From positions 1,116,001-1,180,000 of the forward strand of contig NZ_JAUSYL010000001.1 in the NCBI RefSeq assembly GCF_030816895.1: a DNA stretch of 64,000 bases, in the 5' to 3' direction. How positions within the stretch are numbered: the stretch's first letter is position 1; each line of letters begins with the position of its first letter. This document shows positions 17,800 to 25,710 of the stretch, one piece after another. The notes under the pieces are model-generated. The model saw only the letters and a list, made by a program, of their open reading frames with translations. It did no database searches and was not told the DNA's origin. This DNA comes from Clavibacter sp. B3I6. GTDB lineage: Bacteria > Actinomycetota > Actinomycetes > Actinomycetales > Microbacteriaceae. The position numbers were made by a program, and so were the translations under genes.

Positions 17800-17951
17800 G
17801 CGGATCCCCTCCGGTCGTCCGACGCGGACTCCGTGCCCGCGCCGACGCCCGGCCGCGTCGCTCTCGAGCGTACGCGCGCGCACCGACGCCGCTCGGGGTG
17901 CGCCCGGCGCGGAGGCCGCCGTCCCCGATGGCGCCCGGGGCGCGCGGACGG

Positions 17952-18773
17952 TCACGCGCACGCTCCCAGCACGCGGTGGACGGCGGCGCGGTCCGCATCG
18001 CCCACGGCGAGGTCGTACCGGCTCACGACGAACGCGAAGCGCGTGACGTAGAGGCACCGGTAGGCCGCGTCCGGCGGGAGCCACGTGGCGGGTCCCTGAT
18101 CCGACTTGTCCTGGTTCGTGGGTCCGTCGACGGCCTGGAGCTCGTCGACATCCGTCGCGAGCCGCTCGCGCCGCTCGTCCGACCACGCCCACGCGCCGTG
18201 GCGCCAGGCCCACGACAGCGGCACGAGGTGGTCGATCTGCACGGCGGCGCTCGTGCGGGCGCCGCGCGTGAAGTCGATGCCGCGCCCCGTGTAGGCGTCG
18301 TGCAGGTGCCCGGCGACCACCGTGCACCCCTCGTCGGCGGAGGAGCGGGTCTCGCCCGTCATGTCCCGGACCAGGACGTCGTCGCGCTGGTCGCAGCCGT
18401 TGCGGTCGGTGTCCGCCCATGCGGGTCCGAAGGCGTCGCGGTCGTATCGGGGGTACCGCTCGCGTCCGTCGGCCCGGATCCGGTCGGTCATGGTCCGGAC
18501 GGCCGCCGTGTCGATCCGCCCGTCACGGACGAGCCCCGCATGCGCGAGCGCGTCAACCACCGCCCCGTCGGCGACCTCCGCGGTGAGCCCGGCGGTGTCG
18601 GCATCCGGTCCGAGCACCGCCTCCCGGGCCCCGACGACCACGGACACCGCCACGACCAGGACGGCGAGGGCCGCCAGGAGGACGCGCACGGCGTCGCGCC
18701 GACCCCCGCGGATCCCCGCGAGCGCCCGCCTGAGCCGGCACCAGGTCCACCGTCGTTCCGCACTCTCCCCCAT
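17952..18773 (-). CDS. Membrane-anchored HNH endonuclease-family protein (DUF1524 type)
   Basis: 273 residues. One N-terminal membrane segment (about 28-48) with an arginine-rich cytoplasmic tail is followed by an extracytoplasmic domain. The nuclease core reads QIDHLVPLSWAWRHGAW, then LQAVDGPTNQDKSDQGPATW, with the His-His, Asn and Lys positions of DUF1524/HNH proteins such as secreted GmrSD-like nucleases. A role in degrading extracellular DNA for nutrition or defence is plausible. The start is the ATG at 18773. No immunity gene or secretion system is evident nearby. Family firm, role inferred. Confidence 0.85.
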   Translation of the reverse strand: MGESAERRWTWCRLRRALAGIRGGRRDAVRVLLAALAVLVVAVSVVVGAREAVLGPDADTAGLTAEVADGAVVDALAHAGLVRDGRIDTAAVRTMTDRIRADGRERYPRYDRDAFGPAWADTDRNGCDQRDDVLVRDMTGETRSSADEGCTVVAGHLHDAYTGRGIDFTRGARTSAAVQIDHLVPLSWAWRHGAWAWSDERRERLATDVDELQAVDGPTNQDKSDQGPATWLPPDAAYRCLYVTRFAFVVSRYDLAVGDADRAAVHRVLGACA

Positions 18774-18811
18774 CTCGCCCCCTCCCGAGGACAGGGGTAC
18801 CGGATCGCCCG

Positions 18812-18835
18812 GACGCGGACGCCTCCGTCCGCGTC
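18812..18835 (-). terminator. Hairpin terminator
   Basis: A perfect 10-bp stem with a CCTC loop, upstream of the HNH gene and 110 bp after the stop of the small membrane gene at 18946, which it probably ends. Confidence 0.5.
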
Positions 18836-18945
18836 ACCCGTGGCTCCGGGCACGCGAGACGGGCGTGGGGAGGGGACGTCGTGCGCGTCGCCCATCGGGC
18901 GAGCAGAACCTGGGAGGCGCCGTGAGCCGGGAACGGACGGTCGCG

Positions 18946-19176
18946 CTAGAGCAGGGAACGCGCCGCCAGGATCACGTCCGCGACGGCCCCGAGCGACGAG
19001 GGCCCGGGCGTGTTCTGCCCGGCGGAGGCCAGGCGGACGAGCGCGAAGGCGATCACGGCGATCACGACGAGCGCGGCGATGACGTAGATCCACACCTTCA
19101 GGCCACGACGCGCGGGCTGCAGGGGGTTCTGCTCGATGGGGCCGTCGTGGTCGGGTCGTTCGGGATGATCGCGCAT
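18946..19176 (-). CDS. Single-pass small membrane protein
   Basis: 76 residues: a hydrophilic N-terminus, one membrane helix (about 27-48, VWIYVIAALVVIAVIAFALV) and a short tail. The ATG at 19176 is preceded by TAGGGT and 6 nt with no ribosome-binding site, so a leaderless transcript is likely. No family recognised. Confidence 0.68.
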   Translation of the reverse strand: MRDHPERPDHDGPIEQNPLQPARRGLKVWIYVIAALVVIAVIAFALVRLASAGQNTPGPSSLGAVADVILAARSLL

Positions 19177-19182
19177 GATCGC

Positions 19183-19188
19183 ACCCTA
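19183..19188 (-). promoter_or_regulatory. Leaderless -10 box
   Basis: TAGGGT on the minus strand, 6 nt before the ATG at 19176. Confidence 0.55.
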
Positions 19189-19235
19189 CGCCGGTCGCTC
19201 CACCGGTCGACGGGCGGCGGTCCGCCCTGCGCATG

Positions 19236-19279
19236 CGCCGACGGGCGGTTCCCCGGATCCGGGGAACCGCCCGTCGGCG
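19236..19279 (-). terminator. 44-bp perfect palindrome downstream of carD
   Basis: A 44-bp uninterrupted perfect inverted repeat centred on GGATCC between 19257 and 19258, giving 22 bp per arm with no spacer. It lies 29 bp after the carD stop and before the small membrane gene, so it most likely ends carD transcription. It has no T-run. Confidence 0.7.
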
Positions 19280-19308
19280 GGACGCGTCGCGGGAACGCGC
19301 GCGGTGGG

Positions 19309-19803
19309 TCAGGCGGAGATGCTCTGCGCGAGGACGCCGTCGAGGACGACGGACGCCTCCTCGTCGGTGGACTTCTGCGCGAGCGCGAGCTCCGAGACGA
19401 GGATCTGCCGGGCCTTGGCCAGCATCCGCTTCTCGCCGGCGGAGACGCCCGAGTCCTGGTCGCGACGCCAGAGGTCGCGGACGACCTCGCTGACGCGGCG
19501 CACGTCGCCGGAGCCCATCTTCTCGGTGTTGGCCTTGAAGCGACGCGACCAGTTGCCGGCCTCCTCCTCGACGTCGCCGCGGAGGACGTCGAACACCGCC
19601 TCGACGCCGGAGCTGTCGATCACGTCGCGCAGCCCCACCAGCTCGGCGTTGTCGACGGGCACGTCGATGACCAGCTCGCTCTGGTGGATCTGGAGGGTGA
19701 TGTACTTCTTGTCGACCCCCTTGATGGTGCGGGTCTTGACCGCGGTGATCGTGGCTGCGCCGTGGTGGGGGTACACGACGGTCTCCCCTACTTCGAAAAT
19801 CAT
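19309..19803 (-). CDS. carD: CarD-family RNA-polymerase-binding regulator
   Basis: 164 residues, the normal length. The N-terminal RNA-polymerase interaction domain begins MIFEVGETVVYPHHGAATI and includes VDKKYITLQI. The C-terminal helical DNA-binding domain (about 65-164) contains NWSRRFKANTEKM with the conserved tryptophan. CarD stabilises open promoter complexes at rRNA and housekeeping promoters and is essential in mycobacteria. AAGGA is 9 nt before the ATG. A long palindrome follows the stop. In mycobacteria carD precedes ispD/ispF; those are not here. Confidence 0.95.
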   Translation of the reverse strand: MIFEVGETVVYPHHGAATITAVKTRTIKGVDKKYITLQIHQSELVIDVPVDNAELVGLRDVIDSSGVEAVFDVLRGDVEEEAGNWSRRFKANTEKMGSGDVRRVSEVVRDLWRRDQDSGVSAGEKRMLAKARQILVSELALAQKSTDEEASVVLDGVLAQSISA

Positions 19804-20099
19804 GTAGTGCTGTCCTTCGATCCCTCGAGATGTGTGCCGGAGATGTCGCGCACGCGCATGCACAGCCGCGTGGGCGCCGGCGTCCCGCGCCACGACGCGC
19901 GCCGTGCGGCGTCGTCGTGGAGCGTGGCCGGTGCACCGAGATCACCGGCCGCCGCGGGGCTCCGCCAGGGGGCGTCCGCGGTGATGGTCCGACCGGTATT
20001 CTCTCACGGTTCGCCCCCGCCCACCGACGCGGTCGGCCGACGCGGACCGCGGGTGCTGAGGAGGGACCTCAGGTCGAGCTGCCCCGGATGCGGAGCGTG
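19804..20099. other. Intergenic region between carD and tRNA-Lys
   Basis: About 300 bp with no convincing gene. It holds the carD 5' region; a weak GANNNT-type -10 candidate (GAGAAT on the minus strand near 19995-20005) is the only promoter-like sign. The short ORFs here lack ribosome-binding sites and shadow low-complexity GC-rich sequence. Confidence 0.5.
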
Positions 20100-20175
<76 letters not shown>

Positions 20176-20216
20176 AGGTGAGGACCCCGTCGAACGGGGT
20201 ACCGGACCGAGAGATG

Positions 20217-20222
20217 ACACTA
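20217..20222 (-). promoter_or_regulatory. -10 box for tRNA-Lys
   Basis: TAGTGT on the minus strand, with a small 7-bp hairpin (ACCCCGT/ACGGGGT) between it and the tRNA 5' end, probably in the processed leader. Confidence 0.5.
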
Positions 20223-20288
20223 GCACCACGTCGCGGGCCGGCGCCAATCGAGGCCCAGGAGCACGCGCTCGGCCCCTCCCGCCCGGCC

Positions 20289-20294
20289 TAGCAT
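20289..20294 (+). promoter_or_regulatory. -10 box for bcp
   Basis: TAGCAT lies 33 nt before the ATG at 20328 and would give a short leader that includes the GAGAGG ribosome-binding site. Confidence 0.45.
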
Positions 20295-20327
20295 GGAGGT
20301 CGATCCCGCCGACCGAGAGGCTCCCCC

Positions 20328-20807
20328 ATGACCGAGACCGCCCGCCTCGAGAAGGGGCAGCCCGCCCCCGACTTCACCCTCCCGGACCAGGACGGCGCCC
20401 CCGTCACCCTGTCCGACCTCCGCGGCCAGGACGTCATCGTGTACTTCTACCCGGCGGCCGGCACCCCGGGGTGCACCACGCAGGCGTGCGACTTCCGGGA
20501 CAGCATGGACTCGCTCCAGCGCGCGGGCTACCGCGTGCTCGGCGTCTCGAAGGACCCGCAGGAGGACCTGGCGCGCTTCCGCGAGGAGCAGGGGCTCGGC
20601 TTCACGCTCCTGTCCGACCCCGACCTCGAGGTGCACCGCGCGTACGCCGCGTACGGCGAGAAGTCGCTCTACGGCAAGACGGTCACCGGCGTGATCCGCT
20701 CCACGATCGTGGTGGACGGCGAGGGCCGCGTCGCGCTCCCCCTCTACAACGTCAAGGCGACGGGGCACGTCGCGTCGCTGCGGAAGAAGCTCGGCGTCGA
20801 CGCCTGA
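20328..20807 (+). CDS. bcp: Thioredoxin-dependent peroxiredoxin (Bcp/PrxQ)
   Basis: 159 residues, a typical Bcp length, with a thioredoxin fold. The peroxidatic cysteine is Cys49 in GTPGCTTQACDFRD and the resolving cysteine is Cys54, the five-residue spacing of atypical two-Cys PrxQ. It reduces hydrogen and organic peroxides in the cytoplasm with electrons from thioredoxin. GAGAGG lies before the ATG. It converges with a membrane protein gene across a GC hairpin. Family certain. Confidence 0.95.
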   Translation: MTETARLEKGQPAPDFTLPDQDGAPVTLSDLRGQDVIVYFYPAAGTPGCTTQACDFRDSMDSLQRAGYRVLGVSKDPQEDLARFREEQGLGFTLLSDPDLEVHRAYAAYGEKSLYGKTVTGVIRSTIVVDGEGRVALPLYNVKATGHVASLRKKLGVDA

Positions 20808-20834
20808 CGCCCGAGGGCGGCGCGGCCGGAGGCC

Positions 20835-20850
20835 CGGGCGGTACCGCCCG
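20835..20850. terminator. Palindrome between convergent genes
   Basis: A 16-bp perfect palindrome CGGGCGGTACCGCCCG between the bcp stop and the opposing stop at 20879. Likely a bidirectional terminator without a T-run. Confidence 0.5.
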
Positions 20851-20878
20851 AGGCCGGGAGGCTCCCGGTACCCCGGTC

Positions 20879-21310
20879 TCAGTCGCGACGGCCCGTGGCG
20901 AGCAGCACGGAGCGCGTGAAGAGCAGCACCAGCACGAGCACCGAGGGGACGATGATGCCCCAGCCGAGGTCCTGGCGCGCGTCGGTCCCCTGGAGGCTGC
21001 CGAAGCCGACCGCGATCTGCAGCACCTGCCAGGTGAAGGCGGCCGGCCGGATCCAGCTGCGGCCGCGCAGGATGCCCCGGACGACGGCACCGAGGAAGAC
21101 GGCGGCGAGGGCGGCGAGGGCGATCAGCGCGACGGCGCCGGCCAGCGACGCGGGCGACGACGTCAGCAGGTCGACCACGAGGAGGGCCGCGACCCCGGCC
21201 ATGAGCGCCGCCTCGAGCCCGACGAGGACCGCGAGGAGGACGACCGCGGGCGATCGGCGCGATCCCCGGGGGACGTCGCGCGGATCGAGGGCATCACCGG
21301 TTCCGGTCAC
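20879..21310 (-). CDS. Four-helix membrane protein of unknown function
   Basis: 143 residues from a GTG at 21310. Hydrophobic segments are at about 20-47, 56-80, 92-105 and 115-135, with a short acidic N-terminus. It resembles small integral membrane proteins found widely in Microbacteriaceae with no known role. It shares the AT-richer intergenic region with whiB1 and is divergent from it. Confidence 0.72.
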   Translation of the reverse strand: MTGTGDALDPRDVPRGSRRSPAVVLLAVLVGLEAALMAGVAALLVVDLLTSSPASLAGAVALIALAALAAVFLGAVVRGILRGRSWIRPAAFTWQVLQIAVGFGSLQGTDARQDLGWGIIVPSVLVLVLLFTRSVLLATGRRD

Positions 21311-21552
21311 AGCACGTTCCCATACAAAGCTATTGATTGATCGTTGGCTCTATGCGACGATATTCGAGGTCGAGTTCGTTCACAGGGTGGTGAGCAGATC
21401 CGGAACCGAGCTTACAAGGGACGCATTCCCGAAGCTGAGCATCTCACGAGGAGGGGCACGTGCCCCGTCCCGATGCGGTTCCCGGACGCCTCGCCCCATC
21501 CCCACCCGCGGCATTCCGCCGTGCAACGAGTAACGACCTGAGGAGCACCCCT
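21311..21552 (+). promoter_or_regulatory. AT-richer whiB1 upstream region with alternative in-frame start
   Basis: 242 bp of clearly lower GC than the flanks (for example ACAAAGCTATTGATTGATCG at about 21323), so probably the whiB1 promoter and long leader. It contains the perfect palindrome GGGGCACGTGCCCC (21453-21466). A strong GAGGAGGGG at 21449-21456 precedes a GTG at 21460 that is in frame with whiB1 and would add 31 residues. Confidence 0.5.
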
Positions 21553-21801
21553 ATGGATTGGCGTGACAAGGCAGCCTGCCTGACTGTGGACCCCGAGCTG
21601 TTCTTCCCCGTGGGGAACACGGGCCCGGCCGTCGACCAGATCGACAAGGCGAAGGCCGTCTGCGGCCGCTGCTCCGTCACCGAGATGTGCCTGCAGTACG
21701 CCCTCGAGACCGGACAGGACTCGGGCGTCTGGGGCGGCCTCAGCGAGGACGAGCGCCGCGCGCTCAAGCGCCGCGCAGCCCGCGCCCGTCGCGCCAGCTG
21801 A
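21553..21801 (+). CDS. whiB1: WhiB1-type iron-sulfur transcription factor
   Basis: 82 residues from ATG 21553, which matches the family N-terminus MDWRDKAACL. The four cluster cysteines are C9, C37, C40 and C46. The GVWGG turn is at 58-62, followed by a basic DNA-binding tail (LKRRAARARR). WhiB1 proteins bind a [4Fe-4S] cluster sensitive to nitric oxide and interact with the primary sigma factor. The partner order whiB1-pdtaS (convergent) is the same as in mycobacteria. A GTG start at 21460 would give a 113-residue form. A strong hairpin follows the stop. Confidence 0.93.
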   Translation: MDWRDKAACLTVDPELFFPVGNTGPAVDQIDKAKAVCGRCSVTEMCLQYALETGQDSGVWGGLSEDERRALKRRAARARRAS

Positions 21802-21825
21802 CGTCGCGCCGCACCACAGCACCAC

Positions 21826-21868
21826 CGACGAGAGCCGGGCAGCCCCCAGGGCGGCCCGGCTCTCGTCG
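21826..21868. terminator. Bidirectional terminator whiB1/pdtaS
   Basis: A perfect 15-bp stem (21826-21840 with 21854-21868) and a 13-nt loop between the convergent whiB1 and pdtaS stops. Confidence 0.75.
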
Positions 21869-21919
21869 TCCCCGGCACCCGACGGCGCCGCCGTCCTGGC
21901 CGGATCACGTCGCCGTGCC

Positions 21920-23422
21920 TCAGGCGGTGACGGGCGCCAACCAGCGCAGGGGCACCTCGATGGTCACCTCGGTGCCGCTGCCCATGAGCGTGTGCCAGTC
22001 GATGGTCCCGCCGAGCTCCCCCTGGATGAGCGTGCGGACGATCTGCGTGCCCAGCCCGCTGCCGACCTTCCCCTCGGGCAGACCCACTCCGTCGTCGCGC
22101 ACGCTGACGGTGAGCGTCTCCTCCGTGCGGGCCGCCTCGATGGCCACCTCGCCCGAGCGCCCTGCCAGGCCGTGCTCGACCGCATTGGTGACGAGCTCGG
22201 TCAGCGCGAGGGCGAGCGGGGTCGCGTAGGCGCTCGGCAGCACGCCGAAGCTGCCCAGGATCTTCGGGTGCACGCGGGTGTTGTGCGCCGACGCCACCTC
22301 GGCGATGAGAAGCAGGACTCGGTCGAACACCGCGTCGAAGTCCACGTTCTGGTTGAGGCCCTCGCTCAGCGTGTCGTGCACCACGGCGATGGCGCCGACG
22401 CGGCGCTGCGCGTGGCCGAGGGCCTCGCGGGCCTCCTCGGTGTGCGAACGCCGGGCCTGGATGCGCAGGAGGCTCGCGACGGTCTGCAGGTTGTTCTTCA
22501 CCCGGTGGTGGATCTCGCGGATCGTCGCGTCCTTCGTGATGAGCTCGCGCTCCTGGTGCCGGAGCTCGGTCACGTCGCGGCAGAGCACGACGGCGCCGAC
22601 GCGCTCCCCGTGGCTGCGGATCGGGATGGCCCGCAGCGAGACGGTGACGCCGCGGGACTCGATGTCGGTGCGCCACGGAGCGCGCCCGGCGACGATGAGC
22701 GGCAGCGACTCGTCGACCGTGAGCCGCTTGCCGGTGAGCAGGCTCGAGGTGGCCTCGGCGAGGGACTCCCCCTCGAGCTCCTCGGAGAAGCCCATGCGGT
22801 TGAAGGCGCTGAGGGCGTTGGGGCTGGCGAACGTGGTGATGCCGTCGACGTCGAGCCGCAGCAGCCCGTCGGAGGCCCGCGGGGCACCGCGGCGGGGTCC
22901 CGTCGGCGAACCGAGGTCGGGGAAGTCGCCATCCGCGATCATGGCGAACAGGTCGTTCGCGCATTCGTTGAACGTGAGCTCCTGGCGGCTCGGAGTGCGG
23001 GTCTCGCTGAGGTTCGTATGCCGGGTGATCACGGCGATCGGGGTGTCGGTCACCTCGGGGCTGCCCTGCGCGAGGCGCCGGAGGACGGGCACCGCGCGCA
23101 CGCGCGTCGGGGTCTCCTCGTACCAGTCGGGCGCGGACGAGTCGATGATGCGCGCGGTCTCGTGCGCATCGGTGACCTGCTTCCGCCACTCGGCCTTGAT
23201 GGGCTGGCCGACGAAGTCGCGGTAGAAGAGCGTGGCCGAGCTCGACGGACGGGCGTGGGCGACCGCGACGAAGCTGCCGCTCACCGTCGGCACCCACAGG
23301 ACGATGTCGGCGAAGGCCAGGTCCGCGAGGAGCTGCCAGTCGCCGACGAGGAGGTGCAGCCATTCGACATCCGCGTCGGAGGACAGACCCTGGGCATGCA
23401 CGAGATCGCTGAGCGTGGACAC
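21920..23422 (-). CDS. pdtaS: PdtaS-like sensor histidine kinase
   Basis: 500 residues, soluble. A GAF-like N-terminal domain (about 1-160) and a PAS domain (about 180-290) precede the HisKA_2 dimerisation helix with EIHHRVKNNLQ (His305/306), and the HATPase domain ends the protein (about 390-495; ELVTNAVEHGL, DDGVGLP, GSGLGTQIV). In mycobacteria PdtaS phosphorylates PdtaR, an ANTAR antiterminator; pdtaR is not in this window. The GTG start has TAGGCT 6 nt upstream, overlapping the stop of the preceding gene. The orthologue call rests on domain order and the whiB1 neighbour. Confidence 0.9.
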   Translation of the reverse strand: MSTLSDLVHAQGLSSDADVEWLHLLVGDWQLLADLAFADIVLWVPTVSGSFVAVAHARPSSSATLFYRDFVGQPIKAEWRKQVTDAHETARIIDSSAPDWYEETPTRVRAVPVLRRLAQGSPEVTDTPIAVITRHTNLSETRTPSRQELTFNECANDLFAMIADGDFPDLGSPTGPRRGAPRASDGLLRLDVDGITTFASPNALSAFNRMGFSEELEGESLAEATSSLLTGKRLTVDESLPLIVAGRAPWRTDIESRGVTVSLRAIPIRSHGERVGAVVLCRDVTELRHQERELITKDATIREIHHRVKNNLQTVASLLRIQARRSHTEEAREALGHAQRRVGAIAVVHDTLSEGLNQNVDFDAVFDRVLLLIAEVASAHNTRVHPKILGSFGVLPSAYATPLALALTELVTNAVEHGLAGRSGEVAIEAARTEETLTVSVRDDGVGLPEGKVGSGLGTQIVRTLIQGELGGTIDWHTLMGSGTEVTIEVPLRWLAPVTA

Positions 23423-23428
23423 GCCTAC

Positions 23429-23434
23429 AGCCTA
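23429..23434 (-). promoter_or_regulatory. Leaderless -10 box of pdtaS
   Basis: TAGGCT, 6 nt, then GTG 23422 on the minus strand. The box covers the last codons of the upstream CpaE-like gene, so pdtaS can be expressed separately. Confidence 0.55.
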
Positions 23435-25015
23435 GGCGCGCCGCGCACGCTCCTCCCCCGCCCCGGCGGCACCCGGGCGCCGGGGCGCTCCGGAGCGCTC
23501 GGCGCGCCGCATCCTCCGGGTCGCGTCCTCCGCGGGCAGGAGGGTCGCCCGCGTGAACCGCGACCACTCCAGGAGGGCCGGTGACCGCGGGGCGACGTCA
23601 CGCAGGGTCGCTCCGGCGAGCACCGCGGCGTCGAGCGCCTCGTGATCCTCGGGCACGTAGGCAGCCGCCTCCACGCTGCCGAACCGGACGAGGGTGCGGC
23701 GGACCTGACCGGCCGCGTCCCATCCCCCGGCACTCGGCCGCACGCGGTTGACGAGCACGGAGACACGTGACGGATCCACGATCTCGAGCAGCTGCACGTA
23801 GGCGCGGAAGAAGCGCGACAGGCCGACGGTGTCCGCCGAGACGACGGCGACCACGTGGTCCGCTCCGCGCAGCACCGCGTGCGTGGCCGCGTTGCGACGG
23901 GGCGCGAACATGTCGCTCGAGATCTCCTCGTCGTCCTCCAGGTTGAAGGAGGCGTCGACCACGGTGCAGTCCCGCCACGCGCGGCACGCCTGCAGCACCG
24001 CCGAGACGCGTCCCTCGGCGAGCTCCGGCCATCTGTCCGCGCGCGAGATGCCCGTGAGCACCGAGAACCCGGGTGCCCGGGTCGACGGGTGGTCCTGCGC
24101 GATGCGATCGAGCTCCTCCACCGTGAGGCTGTCGGCCGCCGCGAGACGGCACGCCGCAGCGAACCCGGGTGCCTCGTCCAGGAGCCCCAGGGTGGCGGCG
24201 ACCGTGCCGCCGTGGACGTCGGCGTCCACGAGGACGGCCGAATGCCCCGCCGCCGCCACCTCGCCGACGACGGCCAGCGCTGTCGCCGTGCGACCGGGCG
24301 CGCCCTGCGGGCCCCACACCGCGATGACCCGCCCCGACGGTCGGTCGTCGTCGCCGGCCTCGTCCCGGTCCCGGACCACAGGAGCGGGCACGCGCGGACG
24401 CCTCACGAGGCCGAGCCGCGCGCGCAGGGGCCACCCCGGCTCCCGCTTCCGCCGCGTCGGGGACACGCCGACCCGGTCGGCCCGCGGCTCCACCTCGACA
24501 GCGGCGCCGCGCGCGGATCGTCGTGTGCGCGGCGGCGCGTCGCCGAGCCGGGGCCGGTCGGGCCGATCTCCCTCTCCGAGGGGCGCAACGGCGCTCGACT
24601 CGAGGTGGCCGGCGACGGCGTCCGCACGGCGGACACCGGACGCGGATCCCCCGATCGACCCGAGCGGACGCACCGTGAGCAGCAGCTCCTCGATCTCGCG
24701 CCAGGTGGCGCCCTCGTCCACCACCTCGTGGTGCCCGAGCGCGTGGGCGTTGCGCCGGTCGGCTTCGCTCGAGGCGATCGCGACCGCTCGCGCTCCCCGC
24801 TCGTCGAGCACCGCGAGCACGTCGCGGTCGAGCGTCGTGGGAGACGCCGCGATGACCAGGTGCAGGGGATCCGCCTCCGCGGCGCGCACGGAGGCGACGA
24901 CCTCGGCCGCCCCCGTCACCCGCGCGAGAACGACGTGCCCGGCACCGACGACGTCGCGGAGCAGGGCGTCCTCCACGCGGGGCGGGAGGGCGAGGATGAG
25001 GGACGCCACGCTCAC
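23432..25015 (-). CDS. CpaE/TadZ-like MinD-superfamily protein with altered Walker A
   Basis: 527 residues. The N-terminal receiver-like domain (about 1-115) is followed by a disordered Arg-rich linker (about 120-225) and a MinD/ParA-type ATPase domain (about 227-500). The deviant Walker A reads GPQGAPGRT at 235-243: both usual lysines are absent and an Arg sits at the last position. The DADVHGGT and VVDASF motifs keep the rest of the fold. CpaE/TadZ proteins localise Flp pilus machinery, but no tad genes are visible here. The GTG start overlaps the SAF-domain gene stop by 4 bp (GTGA). Confidence 0.75.
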   Translation of the reverse strand: MSVASLILALPPRVEDALLRDVVGAGHVVLARVTGAAEVVASVRAAEADPLHLVIAASPTTLDRDVLAVLDERGARAVAIASSEADRRNAHALGHHEVVDEGATWREIEELLLTVRPLGSIGGSASGVRRADAVAGHLESSAVAPLGEGDRPDRPRLGDAPPRTRRSARGAAVEVEPRADRVGVSPTRRKREPGWPLRARLGLVRRPRVPAPVVRDRDEAGDDDRPSGRVIAVWGPQGAPGRTATALAVVGEVAAAGHSAVLVDADVHGGTVAATLGLLDEAPGFAAACRLAAADSLTVEELDRIAQDHPSTRAPGFSVLTGISRADRWPELAEGRVSAVLQACRAWRDCTVVDASFNLEDDEEISSDMFAPRRNAATHAVLRGADHVVAVVSADTVGLSRFFRAYVQLLEIVDPSRVSVLVNRVRPSAGGWDAAGQVRRTLVRFGSVEAAAYVPEDHEALDAAVLAGATLRDVAPRSPALLEWSRFTRATLLPAEDATRRMRRAERSGAPRRPGAAGAGEERARRA

Positions 25016-25710
25016 GCCCCCGCGTCGCCGACGGGCACGAGCGTGATCTGGTCGCGCGCGTCGGTCGAGGCGAGGACCGCCGCGATGTCCTGCCGCGGGA
25101 CCGTCAGCTCCACCTGCGTGCGTTCCTGGTCGGCGACGAAGCCCTGGGCCGGGATCACCTCCGCGACGGTCGCGCCCGACACGATCACCCGCGGAGGGTC
25201 GTACGCGTTGGTGCCGCTCCCCTTCGCCGCCGCCGCCCAGACGTCGACCACGGTGCCGGGCGCGACGAGGTGGTCGGCACCCGAGGTCGCGGGCACGACG
25301 ACGGAGGCGGTCGTGCGCGTGTCGGCCGACGACAGGGAGGACCGCGGGACCAGCTCGCCCGCTCCCACGAACCGGGTGACGACGAGGCCGTCCACGGAGT
25401 CCGGAGATGCGTAGAGGCCGGCGTCCCCTTCGATGCGCACCCGCACCGGCACCAGGTCGGACGCGTGGACGGTGCTGCCGGCGTCGAGCGGGGAGGCGGC
25501 GGCCATGACGACGACGGACGAGTCAGCCGAGCGCAGGAGCGCGACGACCCCGCCCGTGGACGCGAGCACCAGGACGAGCCCGGCCACGAAGCGGGGATCC
25601 AACCAGACGGGACGGCGCGCCGGACGCGCGGGACGAGGGGTGGGGGGCATGCCGGTCAATGTCGGGGACGGCGTGCCGAGGCGTCGCGCGTTGTCCACAT
25701 GCCGGCTCAC
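25012..25710 (-). CDS. SAF-domain (CpaB/RcpC-like) membrane protein
   Basis: 232 residues. One membrane segment (about 41-61) is followed by an extracytoplasmic SAF domain (about 68-135; PLDAGSTVHASDLVPVRV) and an RcpC/CpaB-like C-terminal region. The GTG start at 25710 overlaps the previous stop (GTGA), which favours it over a later ATG (at about 25650) that lacks a ribosome-binding site. CpaB proteins shape Flp pilus secretin channels; in Gram-positive bacteria without pilus genes the role is unknown. Confidence 0.75.
   Translation of the reverse strand: MSRHVDNARRLGTPSPTLTGMPPTPRPARPARRPVWLDPRFVAGLVLVLASTGGVVALLRSADSSVVVMAAASPLDAGSTVHASDLVPVRVRIEGDAGLYASPDSVDGLVVTRFVGAGELVPRSSLSSADTRTTASVVVPATSGADHLVAPGTVVDVWAAAAKGSGTNAYDPPRVIVSGATVAEVIPAQGFVADQERTQVELTVPRQDIAAVLASTDARDQITLVPVGDAGA

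Noticed and set aside
21344..21541. 65-residue frame in the whiB1 leader
   Set aside because: No ribosome-binding site, unusual composition, and overlaps the in-frame whiB1 extension.
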